64,000 nucleotides of DNA from NCBI RefSeq assembly GCF_900105625.1, contig NZ_FNSD01000001.1, positions 3,720,001-3,784,000 of the forward strand, read 5' to 3'. Below the pieces are notes generated by a model. It ran no database searches. It saw only the letters and a program-made list of their open reading frames with translations, and was not told the origin of the DNA. Of this stretch, positions 43,925 to 53,125 are shown in pieces (within the stretch, counting starts at the first letter, position 1; each line of letters starts with the position of its first letter). A program made the position numbers and the translations under genes. The DNA comes from Terriglobus roseus. Lineage in GTDB: Bacteria; Acidobacteriota; Terriglobia; Terriglobales; Acidobacteriaceae.

Positions 43925-44608
43925 CTAGCTACCGCCGTCTTTCATTGACGATGTCCAGTGCTTCTCTCGCAATTCGAGTTTCTGCCGTGCCTGGTCTTTC
44001 CACCATCCTTCGAGACCCTGCATCTCCAGCATGGATTTGGCGTAAGCCGGATCGAAGTGGAGATAGATGCAGCGGTTGATGGCCGGGATGGACCCGTTCG
44101 GGTTAATGCGACGCTTGAGCGACCATGTATCGCCTGCCTGCACGGTGCCTGGCTCCAGCACTCTGAGATAGAAGCCCGTGCGGTTTTCGAGGATGGTCTG
44201 TTTGACCCAGTCGGAACGTCCTATGCGGCGGGCGAGGTTTGCGCAGGGTACGCGGGGACCGCTGACCTGAACGAGGGCAGAGCCGAGAGCTACAGTGTCA
44301 CCCACGCAGATCTGGTCTTCGGTGATGTTCTGCAAGGTGATGTTTTCGCCTACCGAGCCAGCTTCCAGGTTGAGTGAGAAGCGTGAGTTCCAGAAGGCGT
44401 AGTGGTCTGCGAGATGAACGCAGATGGCGGCGCCGGGGCCACCGTGGTAAGGCTGTGTCACCTTGTCGCCGGCGAGGCCAGCAAGCGAAATAGAGACAGG
44501 CTTCTCTGTGCGTTCGCGGAAGATGGACGATGTCCAGGTGCCGCGCTCGTCGGAGATTATTTTCGGCTGGCCGGTGAAGACTGCTTGTACGGTTACAGTT
44601 TGTGCCAT
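43925..44608 (-). CDS. MOSC domain protein (YiiM-like)
   Basis: The 227-residue protein starts MAQTVTVQAVFTGQPKII. It has the MOSC beta-barrel segments GLAGDKVTQPYHGGPGAAIC, GSVGENITLQN, VGDTVALGSALVQVSGPRVPC with the conserved Cys, and GFYLRVLEPGTVQAGD. YiiM-type proteins are molybdenum-dependent reductases of N-hydroxylated bases. ATG 44608 removes a 51-residue upstream extension with no similarity. It stands alone on the minus strand. Confidence 0.87.
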   Translation of the reverse strand: MAQTVTVQAVFTGQPKIISDERGTWTSSIFRERTEKPVSISLAGLAGDKVTQPYHGGPGAAICVHLADHYAFWNSRFSLNLEAGSVGENITLQNITEDQICVGDTVALGSALVQVSGPRVPCANLARRIGRSDWVKQTILENRTGFYLRVLEPGTVQAGDTWSLKRRINPNGSIPAINRCIYLHFDPAYAKSMLEMQGLEGWWKDQARQKLELREKHWTSSMKDGGS

Positions 44609-44779
44609 GGCTGGAAGTCTAGCGGAGGTCTGAGCTGGCGCGTCATCCCGACGTCCCGACGGCTCAGTGCCTCTTATCGTCATACGCCGCGTTGCGCGAT
44701 CGACGCCGCTGCTGCTTTTCCACCTTGCGAGCAGGGCATCCGTTACGAACAGCTCCCGCACGGATGACCCGCAGGCAAA

Positions 44780-45601
44780 CTACCTTGCAACGCCGGTTGT
44801 CTGCGAGACGCCTCGAATTGTCCAGAAGTCGGAAGCGAGGTTGGTTTCCGTTAAGTAAGCGTAGGGGATTTTGAAGTAACCCTTCAGACCCCAGTCTGGA
44901 CCCCAGGAGTTCCGAACCTTGAATTCACGCGTGGCGTCGTCATATCCGACGGCCATCACCGCGTGCCCACCGATGGACTTCTCGCCGGAATCCGGCATAG
45001 GAACTATGCCGGTCTTCGCGACCTTTTCACTCTCAAACGACGAGTACACCGTGAATCCAAAGACGAACGGATAACCTGAGGCCAGGCAGCCCTTCATCGT
45101 GTTGAGATCCTGTATCAGCCTCTGGTAGAGACTGACCATGTCCTTCTTTGCATCCGAATACGCTTTCGCTGGTGGATGCAGGCTGAAGTTGCCGATCTCG
45201 TAGGGCCAATCCGTCTCAGGCGGTGCGCCTTGCGTGGCGACACTCTTGATGCCATCACGAATCTGCGCTCCAGAGTCGCTCGCGACTGTACCTTCCATCA
45301 CTCGCTCGTTGTAGTAGATAAAGAGTCTTGAGGGGACAAAGCGTTTCTTCTGATCGAACTCGATCGCTGCTGCAATCGCATTCGCGGTGCAGCTACCCAG
45401 TTGCCCCTGATCGTAGACCGGAGGGCACTTGCCGGAGAGATCCACGGAAGACGGGATCTTCTTCTGAAATGGCGCCGGCGCTGCATAGAGGAAGTCGCGC
45501 TGATCCGGAAGGTCCGGAACCCAGCCGTACTTCTGGATCGTGTGCACCGCAGGCGTCGTGGCGCCGTTGCTTTGTTTTGGGGTGGACGCAGCCTTCGACA
45601 T
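44780..45601 (-). CDS. Papain-family (C1) cysteine protease without a signal peptide
   Basis: The 273-residue protein has the papain-fold active site: Cys in YDQGQLGSCTANAIAAA, His in GGHAVMAVGYDD and Asn in VRNSWGPDWGLKGYFKIPY. A short N-terminal segment (about 45 residues, DLPDQRDFLYAAPAP) precedes the enzyme domain. No signal peptide is visible, which is unusual for C1 proteases. ATG 45601 has AGAGGAG six bases upstream; an extended frame to 45709 is rejected. Its 5' end abuts the decayed propeller fragment on the other strand. Confidence 0.88.
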   Translation of the reverse strand: MSKAASTPKQSNGATTPAVHTIQKYGWVPDLPDQRDFLYAAPAPFQKKIPSSVDLSGKCPPVYDQGQLGSCTANAIAAAIEFDQKKRFVPSRLFIYYNERVMEGTVASDSGAQIRDGIKSVATQGAPPETDWPYEIGNFSLHPPAKAYSDAKKDMVSLYQRLIQDLNTMKGCLASGYPFVFGFTVYSSFESEKVAKTGIVPMPDSGEKSIGGHAVMAVGYDDATREFKVRNSWGPDWGLKGYFKIPYAYLTETNLASDFWTIRGVSQTTGVAR

Positions 45602-45616
45602 ACGTTGCTCCTCTCT

Positions 45617-45795
45617 GGATTCGCATCCGCAGCCGCGCTCAGCTGGGTCAGCGGCGGCAGCGACTATCGGTGGCGGGTCTCGCCGGGCTTCGGTCCGGAT
45701 ATGACTCATCCCACCATGCCGTTCTGTCGAACCACGTTACGGCGTTCGCATTGCATGCGGAACAGCGAAGGAGCTTTCGTCGTCAAAAGTCAGCA
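45617..45795 (+). pseudogene. Remnant of a third PQQ-like propeller gene
   Basis: On the plus strand, 45718-45762 encodes AVLSNHVTAFALHAE, which matches AALSNHVTVYALDAE of the intact gene at 40435-42033 (11 of 15 identical). The DNA is also close there (CTGTCGAACCACGT is identical). A one-base deletion then shifts the frame before AAGGAGCTTTCGTC, the counterpart of GKELWSS. An upstream piece at 45617, in a different frame, reads GFASAAALSWVSGG and resembles a signal peptide plus propeller start. Most of the gene between the two pieces is missing. The rest of the 45602-45998 spacer holds only a terminator. Confidence 0.7.
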
Positions 45796-45950
45796 TCCGC
45801 GAGCTGGCACTTAAACAACTCACGTTCCAAAGGATTCGGTCAGGGCGCAGCACCGTTGAACCCGTCGCGAAGCCCACTGTGGGGCTCCGCGCCTGCTCAG
45901 GATGGTGGATCACTCAGGACGACTGCTGATCCGATGGGACTGCAGCAAAG

Positions 45951-45976
45951 AAGGGCATGGCAAAAGCCATGCCCTT
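45951..45976. terminator. Intrinsic terminator downstream of the DUF1015 gene
   Basis: A perfect 11-bp stem, AAGGGCATGGC (45951-45961) / GCCATGCCCTT (45966-45976), has an AAAA loop. It lies 22 bases past the stop of the minus-strand gene at 45999. It shares the AAGGGCAYGGC core with the terminator at 11080-11119. Confidence 0.8.
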
Positions 45977-45998
45977 CCTGAATTGCGTTTTATCGTAC

Positions 45999-47441
45999 TT
46001 AGTCGAGTGCGTAGAAGGCGAGGCCGCTGAGGAGTTTTGGGTAGAAGTCAGTGGACTTCTGCGGCATGACTTCTCCGCCGAGCGAGACTTCCTTCATCTG
46101 GTCGAGTGTTACCGGTTTGATGAGGAAGGCGATGTCGGCTTCGCCTCGTGCGACCTGGGCTGCTGCGTCTTCTGCGGAGCGGAGGTACCGGAGGTTTTCC
46201 TGCTGGCGGATGCTCTCGGGGGTTAGTTCGAGGAGCTGCTCGAGGACGAGGGCGTGGAGCTGCACGACGTCCATGGGGCGCTGGCGCGGGGCGACGTGCT
46301 GGAGTGCGGCGTCGATCGCGTCGGCCTTGGCCTGCAGCAGGAAGGTTCCGTCCTTCATGACAGCGAGGAACGCGACGCCTTTGGTCCCTGCGAGCGGGGC
46401 CATGCGTTCCGAGGCGGCTTCGACGCCCTCGGCATCGGACTTGCCTTCGACGGACTTCGCTTCGACCTTGCTGACTTCGAAGAACTCGGAGGCTTTGTCG
46501 AGGAAGGCTGCGGAGGAGAAATCTTTGAGGCCGTAGACGATGCGGTGGGTAGGAAGGATGGTGATGCCGGGTGCGTCGGTGTTAACGAGCGTCATCATCA
46601 TGGCGGCCTCAGGGAAGGGCGGCACGGGGAGCTGCGGACCGACAGTCATGTCCGCGTCGTTCGAGGGTGATTCGTCAAAGTCGCCGACCTGCTTTTCGGA
46701 CTTGCCGCTCTGGCGCGTGGTGTCCGGCACACCGAGTTCTGCGGCGCGTTCGCGGGCGTAGGCGGTGGAGGTCTCGTAGCGGTGGTGGCCGTCCGCGATG
46801 ATGAGCTTCTTGTCGCTGAGCGCGCCGACGATGAGGTTCAGGATGTGCGGATCGGTGACCTTCCAGACAGAGTGGACGACGCCGTACTCGTCGGTGACGG
46901 TCTCATCGGCTGGTGTGGCGGCCTGGCCGGTGGTGTTGCCGAAGACGAGCTTCTCGACCGTGAACGACGGATCGCTGTAGAGCATGTAGATCTGTTCGCA
47001 ATAGGTGCGGGTGGCCTTGAAGAGGGAGAGGCGGTCGGACTTGGGCTTGGCGAGCGTCTGTTCGTGCCGGTAGACGACCTGTTCCGCGTAGTCATACAGG
47101 TGGCCCAGGCAGATGAGGCCGCGGCGCTCGCGCACTTCGGTGGTGCCGGGGACGGTGTATTTCTGGGCGTAGCCGTAGAGGGCAGGCTCGCGCTCTTCAA
47201 TAAGGACTGCCTCGCGGCGCCAGTCCTGCAAAGACTTTGCAGCGCGCGTGTAGACATTTTCCGCATCAGTGTCGGCGGGGTTGCGCTTGCCGAGGATGAC
47301 ACGGATCAGGTTGTAGGGGCTCTGCGCGTAGTAAGCCTCCTGCATCGCCGGCGAGATCTTGTCGTACGGCTGGGTGACGACATCGCTGAGCTTGACCTTG
47401 GCCGTGTTGTAACGGAGAGCGCGGAACGGGTAGATACGCAT
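45999..47441 (-). CDS. DUF1015 family protein
   Basis: The 480-residue protein begins MRIYPFRALRYNT and has the DUF1015 marks TQPYDKISPAMQEAYYAQSP, VILGKRNPADTD, ADGHHRYETSTAYARE and the C-terminal MPQKSTDFYPKLLSGL. The family is widespread, soluble and of unknown enzymatic function; it has been linked to serine kinase-like folds in some members. ATG 47441 was chosen because the sequence further upstream is dissimilar. It is divergent from the DHA2 transporter across about 150 bp. Confidence 0.92.
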   Translation of the reverse strand: MRIYPFRALRYNTAKVKLSDVVTQPYDKISPAMQEAYYAQSPYNLIRVILGKRNPADTDAENVYTRAAKSLQDWRREAVLIEEREPALYGYAQKYTVPGTTEVRERRGLICLGHLYDYAEQVVYRHEQTLAKPKSDRLSLFKATRTYCEQIYMLYSDPSFTVEKLVFGNTTGQAATPADETVTDEYGVVHSVWKVTDPHILNLIVGALSDKKLIIADGHHRYETSTAYARERAAELGVPDTTRQSGKSEKQVGDFDESPSNDADMTVGPQLPVPPFPEAAMMMTLVNTDAPGITILPTHRIVYGLKDFSSAAFLDKASEFFEVSKVEAKSVEGKSDAEGVEAASERMAPLAGTKGVAFLAVMKDGTFLLQAKADAIDAALQHVAPRQRPMDVVQLHALVLEQLLELTPESIRQQENLRYLRSAEDAAAQVARGEADIAFLIKPVTLDQMKEVSLGGEVMPQKSTDFYPKLLSGLAFYALD

Positions 47442-47591
47442 GCGTGCGGAACAGCTCCTTCGTGGTCTGATCACCATTCTATCGGCCCATGTGCGGGTGT
47501 TTGCCGTAATGCGGCGTGAATACTCTGCGACTGCCGGGCATCTGATGGAGACAGTTCGTGATCGAAGCAATAAGACGACAACAGGGGACAG

Positions 47592-49169
47592 ATGGCAGAA
47601 GCACAGTGGAAACCGAGGGTAAACCCGTGGCTGATCGCGGGTACCGTGGCGCTCGCAGCGTTTATGGAGGTGCTGGATACGTCCATCGCCAATGTCGCGC
47701 TGCCGCACATTTCGGGCTCGCTTGCGGCCAGTTCCGACCAGGGCACGTGGGTGCTGACCAGCTACCTGGTGGCAAATGCCATTGTGTTACCGCTGGGCGG
47801 TTGGGCCTCCAGTGTCGTGGGTCGTAAAAACTTCTTCCTCTTGTGCATCACGCTTTTTACGCTCTCCAGCTTCCTGTGCGGCATCGCCCCGTCACTACCA
47901 TTGTTGCTGGTGTTTCGAGTCCTGCAGGGATTCGGCGGGGGTGGCCTGCAGCCCATGGCACAAGCCATCATGGCGGATTCGTTTGAACCGAAGAAGCGCG
48001 GCATTGCGTTCAGCGTCTACGCGCTGGTGACGGTGCTTGCACCTTCGATCGGACCGACGCTCGGCGGCTGGATCACGGACAACTACTCGTGGCGGTGGAT
48101 TTTTTACATCAACATCCCGGTTGGCCTTCTGGCATTTGTACTGGTGACGCGACTGGTGGATGATCCGCCGTGGATCAAGCACGATCGCGCGAACTTCTTC
48201 CGCGTAGACTATGTCGGTGTGGGCTTCCTGACGCTCGCTATGGCTGGTCTGCAGATTGCCCTGGATAAGGGCGAGGAGAATGACTGGTTCGCGTCAAACT
48301 TCATCCGCACATTTGCTGCAATGTTCGTCTTCAGCATGATCGCGCTGATCTATTGGGAGCTTCGCAAGGCGAAGAATCCCATCATGAATCTGCGGCTGTT
48401 CAAGTTCAAGAACTTCGCCATATGCTGCTTCCTAATGCTGCTGGTGGGCGGCATCCTGAACGCCGGAACTGTGTTGCAGCCCCAATTACTGCAGCAATTG
48501 CTCGGATATACGGCAACCAATGCCGGCATGGCGCTGACGGGTGGCGGCTTGGCTCTGCTGGTGGCAGCGCCGATTGCGGGCATCCTGTCGGATAAATTTC
48601 CCGCGCGGAATATCGTGGCGACGGCCTTTGTCTTCTTCACGATTGCTTACTGGTACGTTTCCACGCACATCAATCTCGACATGAGCTTCGGCCACAACTC
48701 GCTGCTACGCGTGATCCAGGTGCTGCCGATTCCGTTCTGCTTCATTGCAATCACCAATGCAGCGTATGTTGGTCTGCCCCGTGAGGCTTCGAACCAGGTG
48801 AGCGGCCTGATCAACTTTGCCCGCAACATTGGAGGGTCGATCCTGATCGCCATCAGCGGCGCGCAGGTGACGAATCGGACGCTCTTCCACGAGGCTCGTC
48901 TGCAGAACTACATGAGCTATGCAAACCAGCAGTACCAGCAGCAGCTTCAGTCGCTGGGCAGTTTCCTGGGGCACAACGCAGGCTCGGCCCAGGGGCAGTA
49001 CGCGGCGCAGGCGACGATCTACAACCAGATGAACCAGCAGGCCGCAGTCATGGGCTATGCGGACGTCTACCGGATGCTGGCCTGGCTCACCGGCGGCATG
49101 TTCTTCCTGGCGTTCCTGCTCAGCAAGCCAAAGGGTGGCGAGAAAGCTCCCGAGGGTGCGGCTCACTAG
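47592..49169 (+). CDS. DHA2-family MFS efflux transporter (EmrB/QacA type)
   Basis: The 525-residue inner-membrane protein has about 14 predicted segments. DHA2 signatures are EVLDTSIANVALPHI in helix 1, WVLTSYLVANAIVLPLGGW in the following segments, GRKNFFL in loop 2-3, LQGFGGGGLQPMAQAIM in helix 4 and the antiporter motif SIGPTLGGWITDNYSWRWIF. It is probably a proton-driven drug or toxicant exporter. No periplasmic adaptor (EmrA-like) gene is adjacent, so partner use is unknown. Confidence 0.92.
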   Translation: MAEAQWKPRVNPWLIAGTVALAAFMEVLDTSIANVALPHISGSLAASSDQGTWVLTSYLVANAIVLPLGGWASSVVGRKNFFLLCITLFTLSSFLCGIAPSLPLLLVFRVLQGFGGGGLQPMAQAIMADSFEPKKRGIAFSVYALVTVLAPSIGPTLGGWITDNYSWRWIFYINIPVGLLAFVLVTRLVDDPPWIKHDRANFFRVDYVGVGFLTLAMAGLQIALDKGEENDWFASNFIRTFAAMFVFSMIALIYWELRKAKNPIMNLRLFKFKNFAICCFLMLLVGGILNAGTVLQPQLLQQLLGYTATNAGMALTGGGLALLVAAPIAGILSDKFPARNIVATAFVFFTIAYWYVSTHINLDMSFGHNSLLRVIQVLPIPFCFIAITNAAYVGLPREASNQVSGLINFARNIGGSILIAISGAQVTNRTLFHEARLQNYMSYANQQYQQQLQSLGSFLGHNAGSAQGQYAAQATIYNQMNQQAAVMGYADVYRMLAWLTGGMFFLAFLLSKPKGGEKAPEGAAH

Positions 49170-49360
49170 GCGTCTCACATGGGTAATCCAGTCGCCTAAC
49201 CGACATTTCATGGCGCTGTAAGCCTTTCAGGCTGTCTCTGCATCCCATGCCGTACAATCGTCTTCCGCTGACGAGACGTACCGGCGGCGGCTTCGTCCAA
49301 CTGGACGAGTGAAGCATTCCGCCGGACAGTCGTTCGAGGAATACGGGCAGAGAAGACATC

Positions 49361-50413
49361 ATGGGCACCGCATCGCCACTTCGTCACCGTAAAGGGGCCT
49401 TCCGCCGGCCGTTGATCCTGCTTGCGCTGGTGCTGGCCTTGCTTGGCATACCGTTCGCAGGTGCGCAGGAGAATCCGCTGGACAATGCGCATACCCCCGG
49501 CAAGGCCGTGACACCGACCGTGCCCGCAGCGAGCGCAAAAGAAAAGACAGTCGATGGCAGGGGACCGCTGCGTGCGGGCGCAACGATTCGCGTCGATGCC
49601 AACCTGGTGCTGGTGCCGATGACGGTTACGGATAGCCAGAACCGCCTGGTGACCGGGCTTGAGCGGGAGAACTTCTACGTCTACGAGAACAATCTGCCAC
49701 AGACGATCCGGACTTTCTCCACGGACGATGCGCCCATCACCATCGGAGTGATCTTTGATCTGAGCGGCAGCATGAATAACAAGTTCGCCCGCGCCCGCCG
49801 CGCCCTGAGCGAGTTCATGCGTACGAGCAATCCGCAGGACGAGTTTTTTGTGGTGGCCTTCAATGACCGCCCCAACGTCGTAGTGGATTACACCAGCAAC
49901 GTTGATGATGTGGACGCGCGCATGGTGATGCTGAAGCCTGCAAACCGGACGGCGCTGATTGACGCGGTCTACCTTGGGCTGAACAAGCTGAAAGATGCGA
50001 AACACGAACGCAAGGCGCTGCTGATCATCTCGGACGGCGGCGATAATCGCTCGCGTTACACCGAGGGAGAACTGCGGAAAGCTGTTCGTGAGAGCGATGT
50101 GCAGATCTATTCCATCGGCATCTTCGACCAGAGTGCAGCGACCGAGGAAGAGAAAAATGGCCCCGCGCTGCTGACCGATATCTGCGAGGAGACGGGCGGC
50201 CGGCTATTTCACGTCACCGACATTGCGGAGCTTGGAGACATTGCCGCGCGCATCTCTGCGGAGCTGCGTAATGAGTACGTCGTGGGCTACAAGCCCAGCG
50301 ATCTGCGTCACGACGGCAACTGGCGTAAATTGAAGGTGAAACTGAACCCGCCTGCCGGCCTGCCGCAGCTTTCGGTTCACAATCGTCAGGGTTACTATGC
50401 ACCTTCGGATTAG
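49361..50413 (+). CDS. VWFA domain protein, Acidobacteria type, first of a pair
   Basis: The 350-residue product has an N-terminal membrane or signal segment (LILLALVLALLGIPFAGAQ). A lead-in beta region (LVLVPMTVTDSQNRLVTGL, ENFYVYENNLPQTIRTF) is characteristic of Acidobacteria VWFA-related proteins. The von Willebrand A domain has the MIDAS motif DLSGSMN, Thr in NRTALIDAVY and Asp in IISDGGDNRSRY. It ends with YVVGYKPSD and a short beta tail. The domain binds metal and protein partners outside the cytoplasm. It overlaps the next gene by 17 bases. Confidence 0.9.
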   Translation: MGTASPLRHRKGAFRRPLILLALVLALLGIPFAGAQENPLDNAHTPGKAVTPTVPAASAKEKTVDGRGPLRAGATIRVDANLVLVPMTVTDSQNRLVTGLERENFYVYENNLPQTIRTFSTDDAPITIGVIFDLSGSMNNKFARARRALSEFMRTSNPQDEFFVVAFNDRPNVVVDYTSNVDDVDARMVMLKPANRTALIDAVYLGLNKLKDAKHERKALLIISDGGDNRSRYTEGELRKAVRESDVQIYSIGIFDQSAATEEEKNGPALLTDICEETGGRLFHVTDIAELGDIAARISAELRNEYVVGYKPSDLRHDGNWRKLKVKLNPPAGLPQLSVHNRQGYYAPSD

Positions 50414-51509
50414 CCGCTTCACCGCACCACTGTTGTTCACAATTCTGGCTAGTCCCTTCGCCGTCATTGCCCGCGCGCAACAGAGTACGCCCGTCGCGCC
50501 GTCGGTCACGGTCGATCGCGATCCTGTGCCTTCTCCCGATCCGGATACGGGGGCTCCCGCGCCCGCAGCGCCAGACACGGCCGCCCCCGGCGCTCCGAAT
50601 GGAGCGAGTGTGCAGCGCTCCGGGAACACCTACACGCTCAGAACGGAGGTTGGCGAGGTGCGCCTGAACGCCAGCGTTCTGGATGGCAACGGACGCGCCG
50701 TGCAGACGCTGCCGCGGGACGCCTTTCAGGTATATGAAGATGGTGTGCCGCAGACTATCGCCAGCTTTCGGCATGAGGATCTTCCTGTTTCGCTGGGCAT
50801 CCTGATCGATGCCTCCGGGTCCATGTATGACAAGCGTGCTGCGGTGGGCAAAGCCTCTTTGGACCTGGTTCGACTTTCGAATCCGCAGGATGAGGCCTTC
50901 CTTGTGGACTTCGCCTTTGATCCCTACATCGATGCGGACTTTACGCATGACATCAAGAAGCTGGAGCAGGGCCTGAGCTTTGTGAAAGCCAGCGGCGGCA
51001 CCGCCTTGTACGACGCAGTCGTGGCCTCAGCAGACTACCTTTCGCGCAACGCCAAACAGCCTAAGCAGGTGCTACTGCTGATTACCGACGGAGATGACAA
51101 CGCCTCGTCTTCCACGCTGGAGGAGACGATCCGCCGCGTGCAGGAACTGGATGGTCCAACGATCTACTGTGTGGGCCTGCTCTTCGGGCCGGATGAGGAC
51201 AAGCGCGAGAGCCGCCACGCCAGACGCGTGCTGGAGACACTGGCAGAGCAGACGGGCGGCGTGGCCTACTTCCCGCGCAAGCTGGAAGAGGTGGATGCGA
51301 TCGCATCGCAGGTGGCTTCCGACATTCGGCAGCAGTACACCATCTCCTATTCGTCGACCAAGCCGGCGCGGCTTGGAGGCTACCGCGCAGTGCACGTTGC
51401 GGTGCAGGGTAAGGGCTACAACAAACTGACGGTTCGCACGCGTAGCGGCTACTTCCCCAAGGGGTCCGCGCCGGTGGGTGCGGCGCCTGCGGCTGGATTT
51501 AAGCAGTAG
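50397..51509 (+). CDS. VWFA domain protein, Acidobacteria type, second of a pair
   Basis: The 370-residue paralogue has a signal peptide (FTAPLLFTILASPFAVIARAQ). A Pro/Ala/Asp-rich stretch of about 40 residues follows, then the lead-in VRLNASVLDGNGRAVQTL and YEDGVPQTIASFRHED. The VWFA domain has MIDAS DASGSMY, TALYDAVVASADYL and LLITDGDDNASSST, and ends QQYTISYSSTKPARLGGYR. It overlaps the previous gene by 17 bases and precedes the amidase-like gene by 90 bases. The two probably act as a pair in the periplasm or at the outer surface; partners are unknown. Confidence 0.9.
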   Translation: MHLRISRFTAPLLFTILASPFAVIARAQQSTPVAPSVTVDRDPVPSPDPDTGAPAPAAPDTAAPGAPNGASVQRSGNTYTLRTEVGEVRLNASVLDGNGRAVQTLPRDAFQVYEDGVPQTIASFRHEDLPVSLGILIDASGSMYDKRAAVGKASLDLVRLSNPQDEAFLVDFAFDPYIDADFTHDIKKLEQGLSFVKASGGTALYDAVVASADYLSRNAKQPKQVLLLITDGDDNASSSTLEETIRRVQELDGPTIYCVGLLFGPDEDKRESRHARRVLETLAEQTGGVAYFPRKLEEVDAIASQVASDIRQQYTISYSSTKPARLGGYRAVHVAVQGKGYNKLTVRTRSGYFPKGSAPVGAAPAAGFKQ

Positions 51510-51599
51510 CACTTTCTGGGTCACCCGATACCTGGCTCGGATTCCGGCAGTATGCGGGACCGTAGGCAACCGCCGGCCACCCGCTACAATCACTTAGCC

Positions 51600-52454
51600 G
51601 TGAACCGCCTTCTTTCCCCCGTATTTTTTGTCGCCAGTGTAAGCGCCTTTGCGCAGCAGCCGATGGTCCTGCTGGACCCGGCGCGTGGCGGTTCCGAGAC
51701 TGGAGGCCGCGTAGCGGAGCGCATCGAGGAGAAGCAGGTGACGCTGCAGATGGCGACCCGGCTGGCCTCGCTGTTGCGTGCGCGTGGCTTCGATGTGGAA
51801 CTGACTCGCGATGCCGATACGACCGTGACCAACGATGCGCGCGCGGCGCTGGCGAACACAACACACCCCATTGCCTGCGTCCTGCTGCACGCATCGGCGA
51901 TGGGAACCGGCGTTCATCTCTACACAACTTCGCTGCAGCAGGTAAATCCCGATCCATCGCAGCCCGCCCTATGGGATGCGGCTCAGGCTGCCTATGCGGA
52001 GCGTTCGCGCGCCATGGCAGGCGATCTGGCGTCGGCCTTCGGGCGCTCGAAGCTGCCTGTGTCGTCCGGGACGACGTGGATGCGTCCGCTGGACAATATG
52101 CAGTGTCCAGCCGTAGCCGTTGAAGTTTCACCGCAGAAGGATGGCACCGGTCCGGACGATCCCACCTATGAGAACAAGGTCGCCGAGGTCATCGCGGGAT
52201 CGATGTTGTCCTGGCGGGGCAGAGTGGCCTCCATGACGCCCGCACCACCACCTCCTGTGCCGAAGCCCGTTGTGGACGCTGCGCCGAAACCTTCCGGGGT
52301 AACGTCTGTCCCGGCCGCCCGGCCCGCAGGGAGCGGTGCCGTCGCAAAGCCGTTGACGGCGCCTGCTACACCAGCTATGCCTGCCGTACCGAAACCTGCC
52401 GTTCCAAGGCCTGTTGTGCCGAAGCCATCGGCACCTGTGGGGACCAACCAGTGA
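51600..52454 (+). CDS. N-acetylmuramoyl-L-alanine amidase-like protein (Amidase_3) with an altered zinc site
   Basis: From GTG 51600 the 284-residue product has a signal peptide (VNRLLSPVFFVASVSAFAQ). The Amidase_3 fold follows: LLDPARGGSETGG, EEKQVTLQMATRL, LLHASAMGTGVHLYT and VAVEVSPQKD. The first zinc ligand, normally His in DPGHGG, is Arg29 here. The Glu, second His and catalytic Glu positions remain. Activity is therefore doubtful. A Pro/Ala/Val-rich tail of about 65 residues ends the protein. It overlaps the next gene by four bases. Confidence 0.82.
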   Translation: MNRLLSPVFFVASVSAFAQQPMVLLDPARGGSETGGRVAERIEEKQVTLQMATRLASLLRARGFDVELTRDADTTVTNDARAALANTTHPIACVLLHASAMGTGVHLYTTSLQQVNPDPSQPALWDAAQAAYAERSRAMAGDLASAFGRSKLPVSSGTTWMRPLDNMQCPAVAVEVSPQKDGTGPDDPTYENKVAEVIAGSMLSWRGRVASMTPAPPPPVPKPVVDAAPKPSGVTSVPAARPAGSGAVAKPLTAPATPAMPAVPKPAVPRPVVPKPSAPVGTNQ

Positions 52455-53125
52455 TCTCCAGATATCAGCGCATCCTGTTCGCCATACTGCTCGGCAGTTC
52501 CGTGCTCATGGCGGCGTTCCTCATCTACATGCACAAGCGCAACTTTGCAGATGTGAAAAACGCCGATAACACTCCGATCGAGGCGCCGGTCTACTCCGCC
52601 AGCGAGGATGTGACGCTGGATCTGGCGAACGATGAAGATGGCACCATCACGCCAACAACCCGGTCGCTGGCGTTGCCACAGCAGCCAGCCGTTCGTGCCC
52701 GCGCGTTGTTGGAGCATTTGCTGGCTGACTACACGTTGCCTCGTGCGAAACATCCGGTGGGTGGCGGCATCGCCGTCGATGATGTCTTCCTGGTGAGCCT
52801 TCCTCTTGGTGCGTCGGTGTTGAACTCCGGCACCTTGCTTACGAAGGACGAGGACTCCGACTCGTTGACGCATGCGAGCGGTGAACTTGCGCTGGTAAAT
52901 CTTCGGTCCTCGTGGGTAGAGGCGCATCCGCCGGGCATTACGTCTGAGACACTCACGATCCAGTCCATCGTTGGTACGCTTCATACCAACCTGCCGGAGA
53001 TCACGAAGGTCCGTTTCCTGGTGGACGGGCATCCACGTGCCACGCTTGCGGGCAACGTCGAGTTGGATCGCACCTACGATGCCGACAGTACGATGACGGC
53101 GCCAGTGGGCAAACCGAGTGAGTGA
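52451..53125 (+). CDS. GerMN-domain membrane protein
   Basis: The 224-residue product starts with GTG and has an N-terminal membrane segment (FAILLGSSVLMAAFLIYMH). A soluble domain has the GerMN pattern (RARALLEHLLADYTLPRAK, GGGIAVDDVFLV, SETLTIQSIVGTLHTNLPEI, KVRFLVDGHP). GerMN domains occur in spore-germination proteins but also in Gram-negative envelope proteins that bind peptidoglycan. It overlaps the amidase-like gene by four bases and murI by eight. This is strong evidence for one transcript concerned with the cell wall. Confidence 0.82.
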   Translation: MISRYQRILFAILLGSSVLMAAFLIYMHKRNFADVKNADNTPIEAPVYSASEDVTLDLANDEDGTITPTTRSLALPQQPAVRARALLEHLLADYTLPRAKHPVGGGIAVDDVFLVSLPLGASVLNSGTLLTKDEDSDSLTHASGELALVNLRSSWVEAHPPGITSETLTIQSIVGTLHTNLPEITKVRFLVDGHPRATLAGNVELDRTYDADSTMTAPVGKPSE

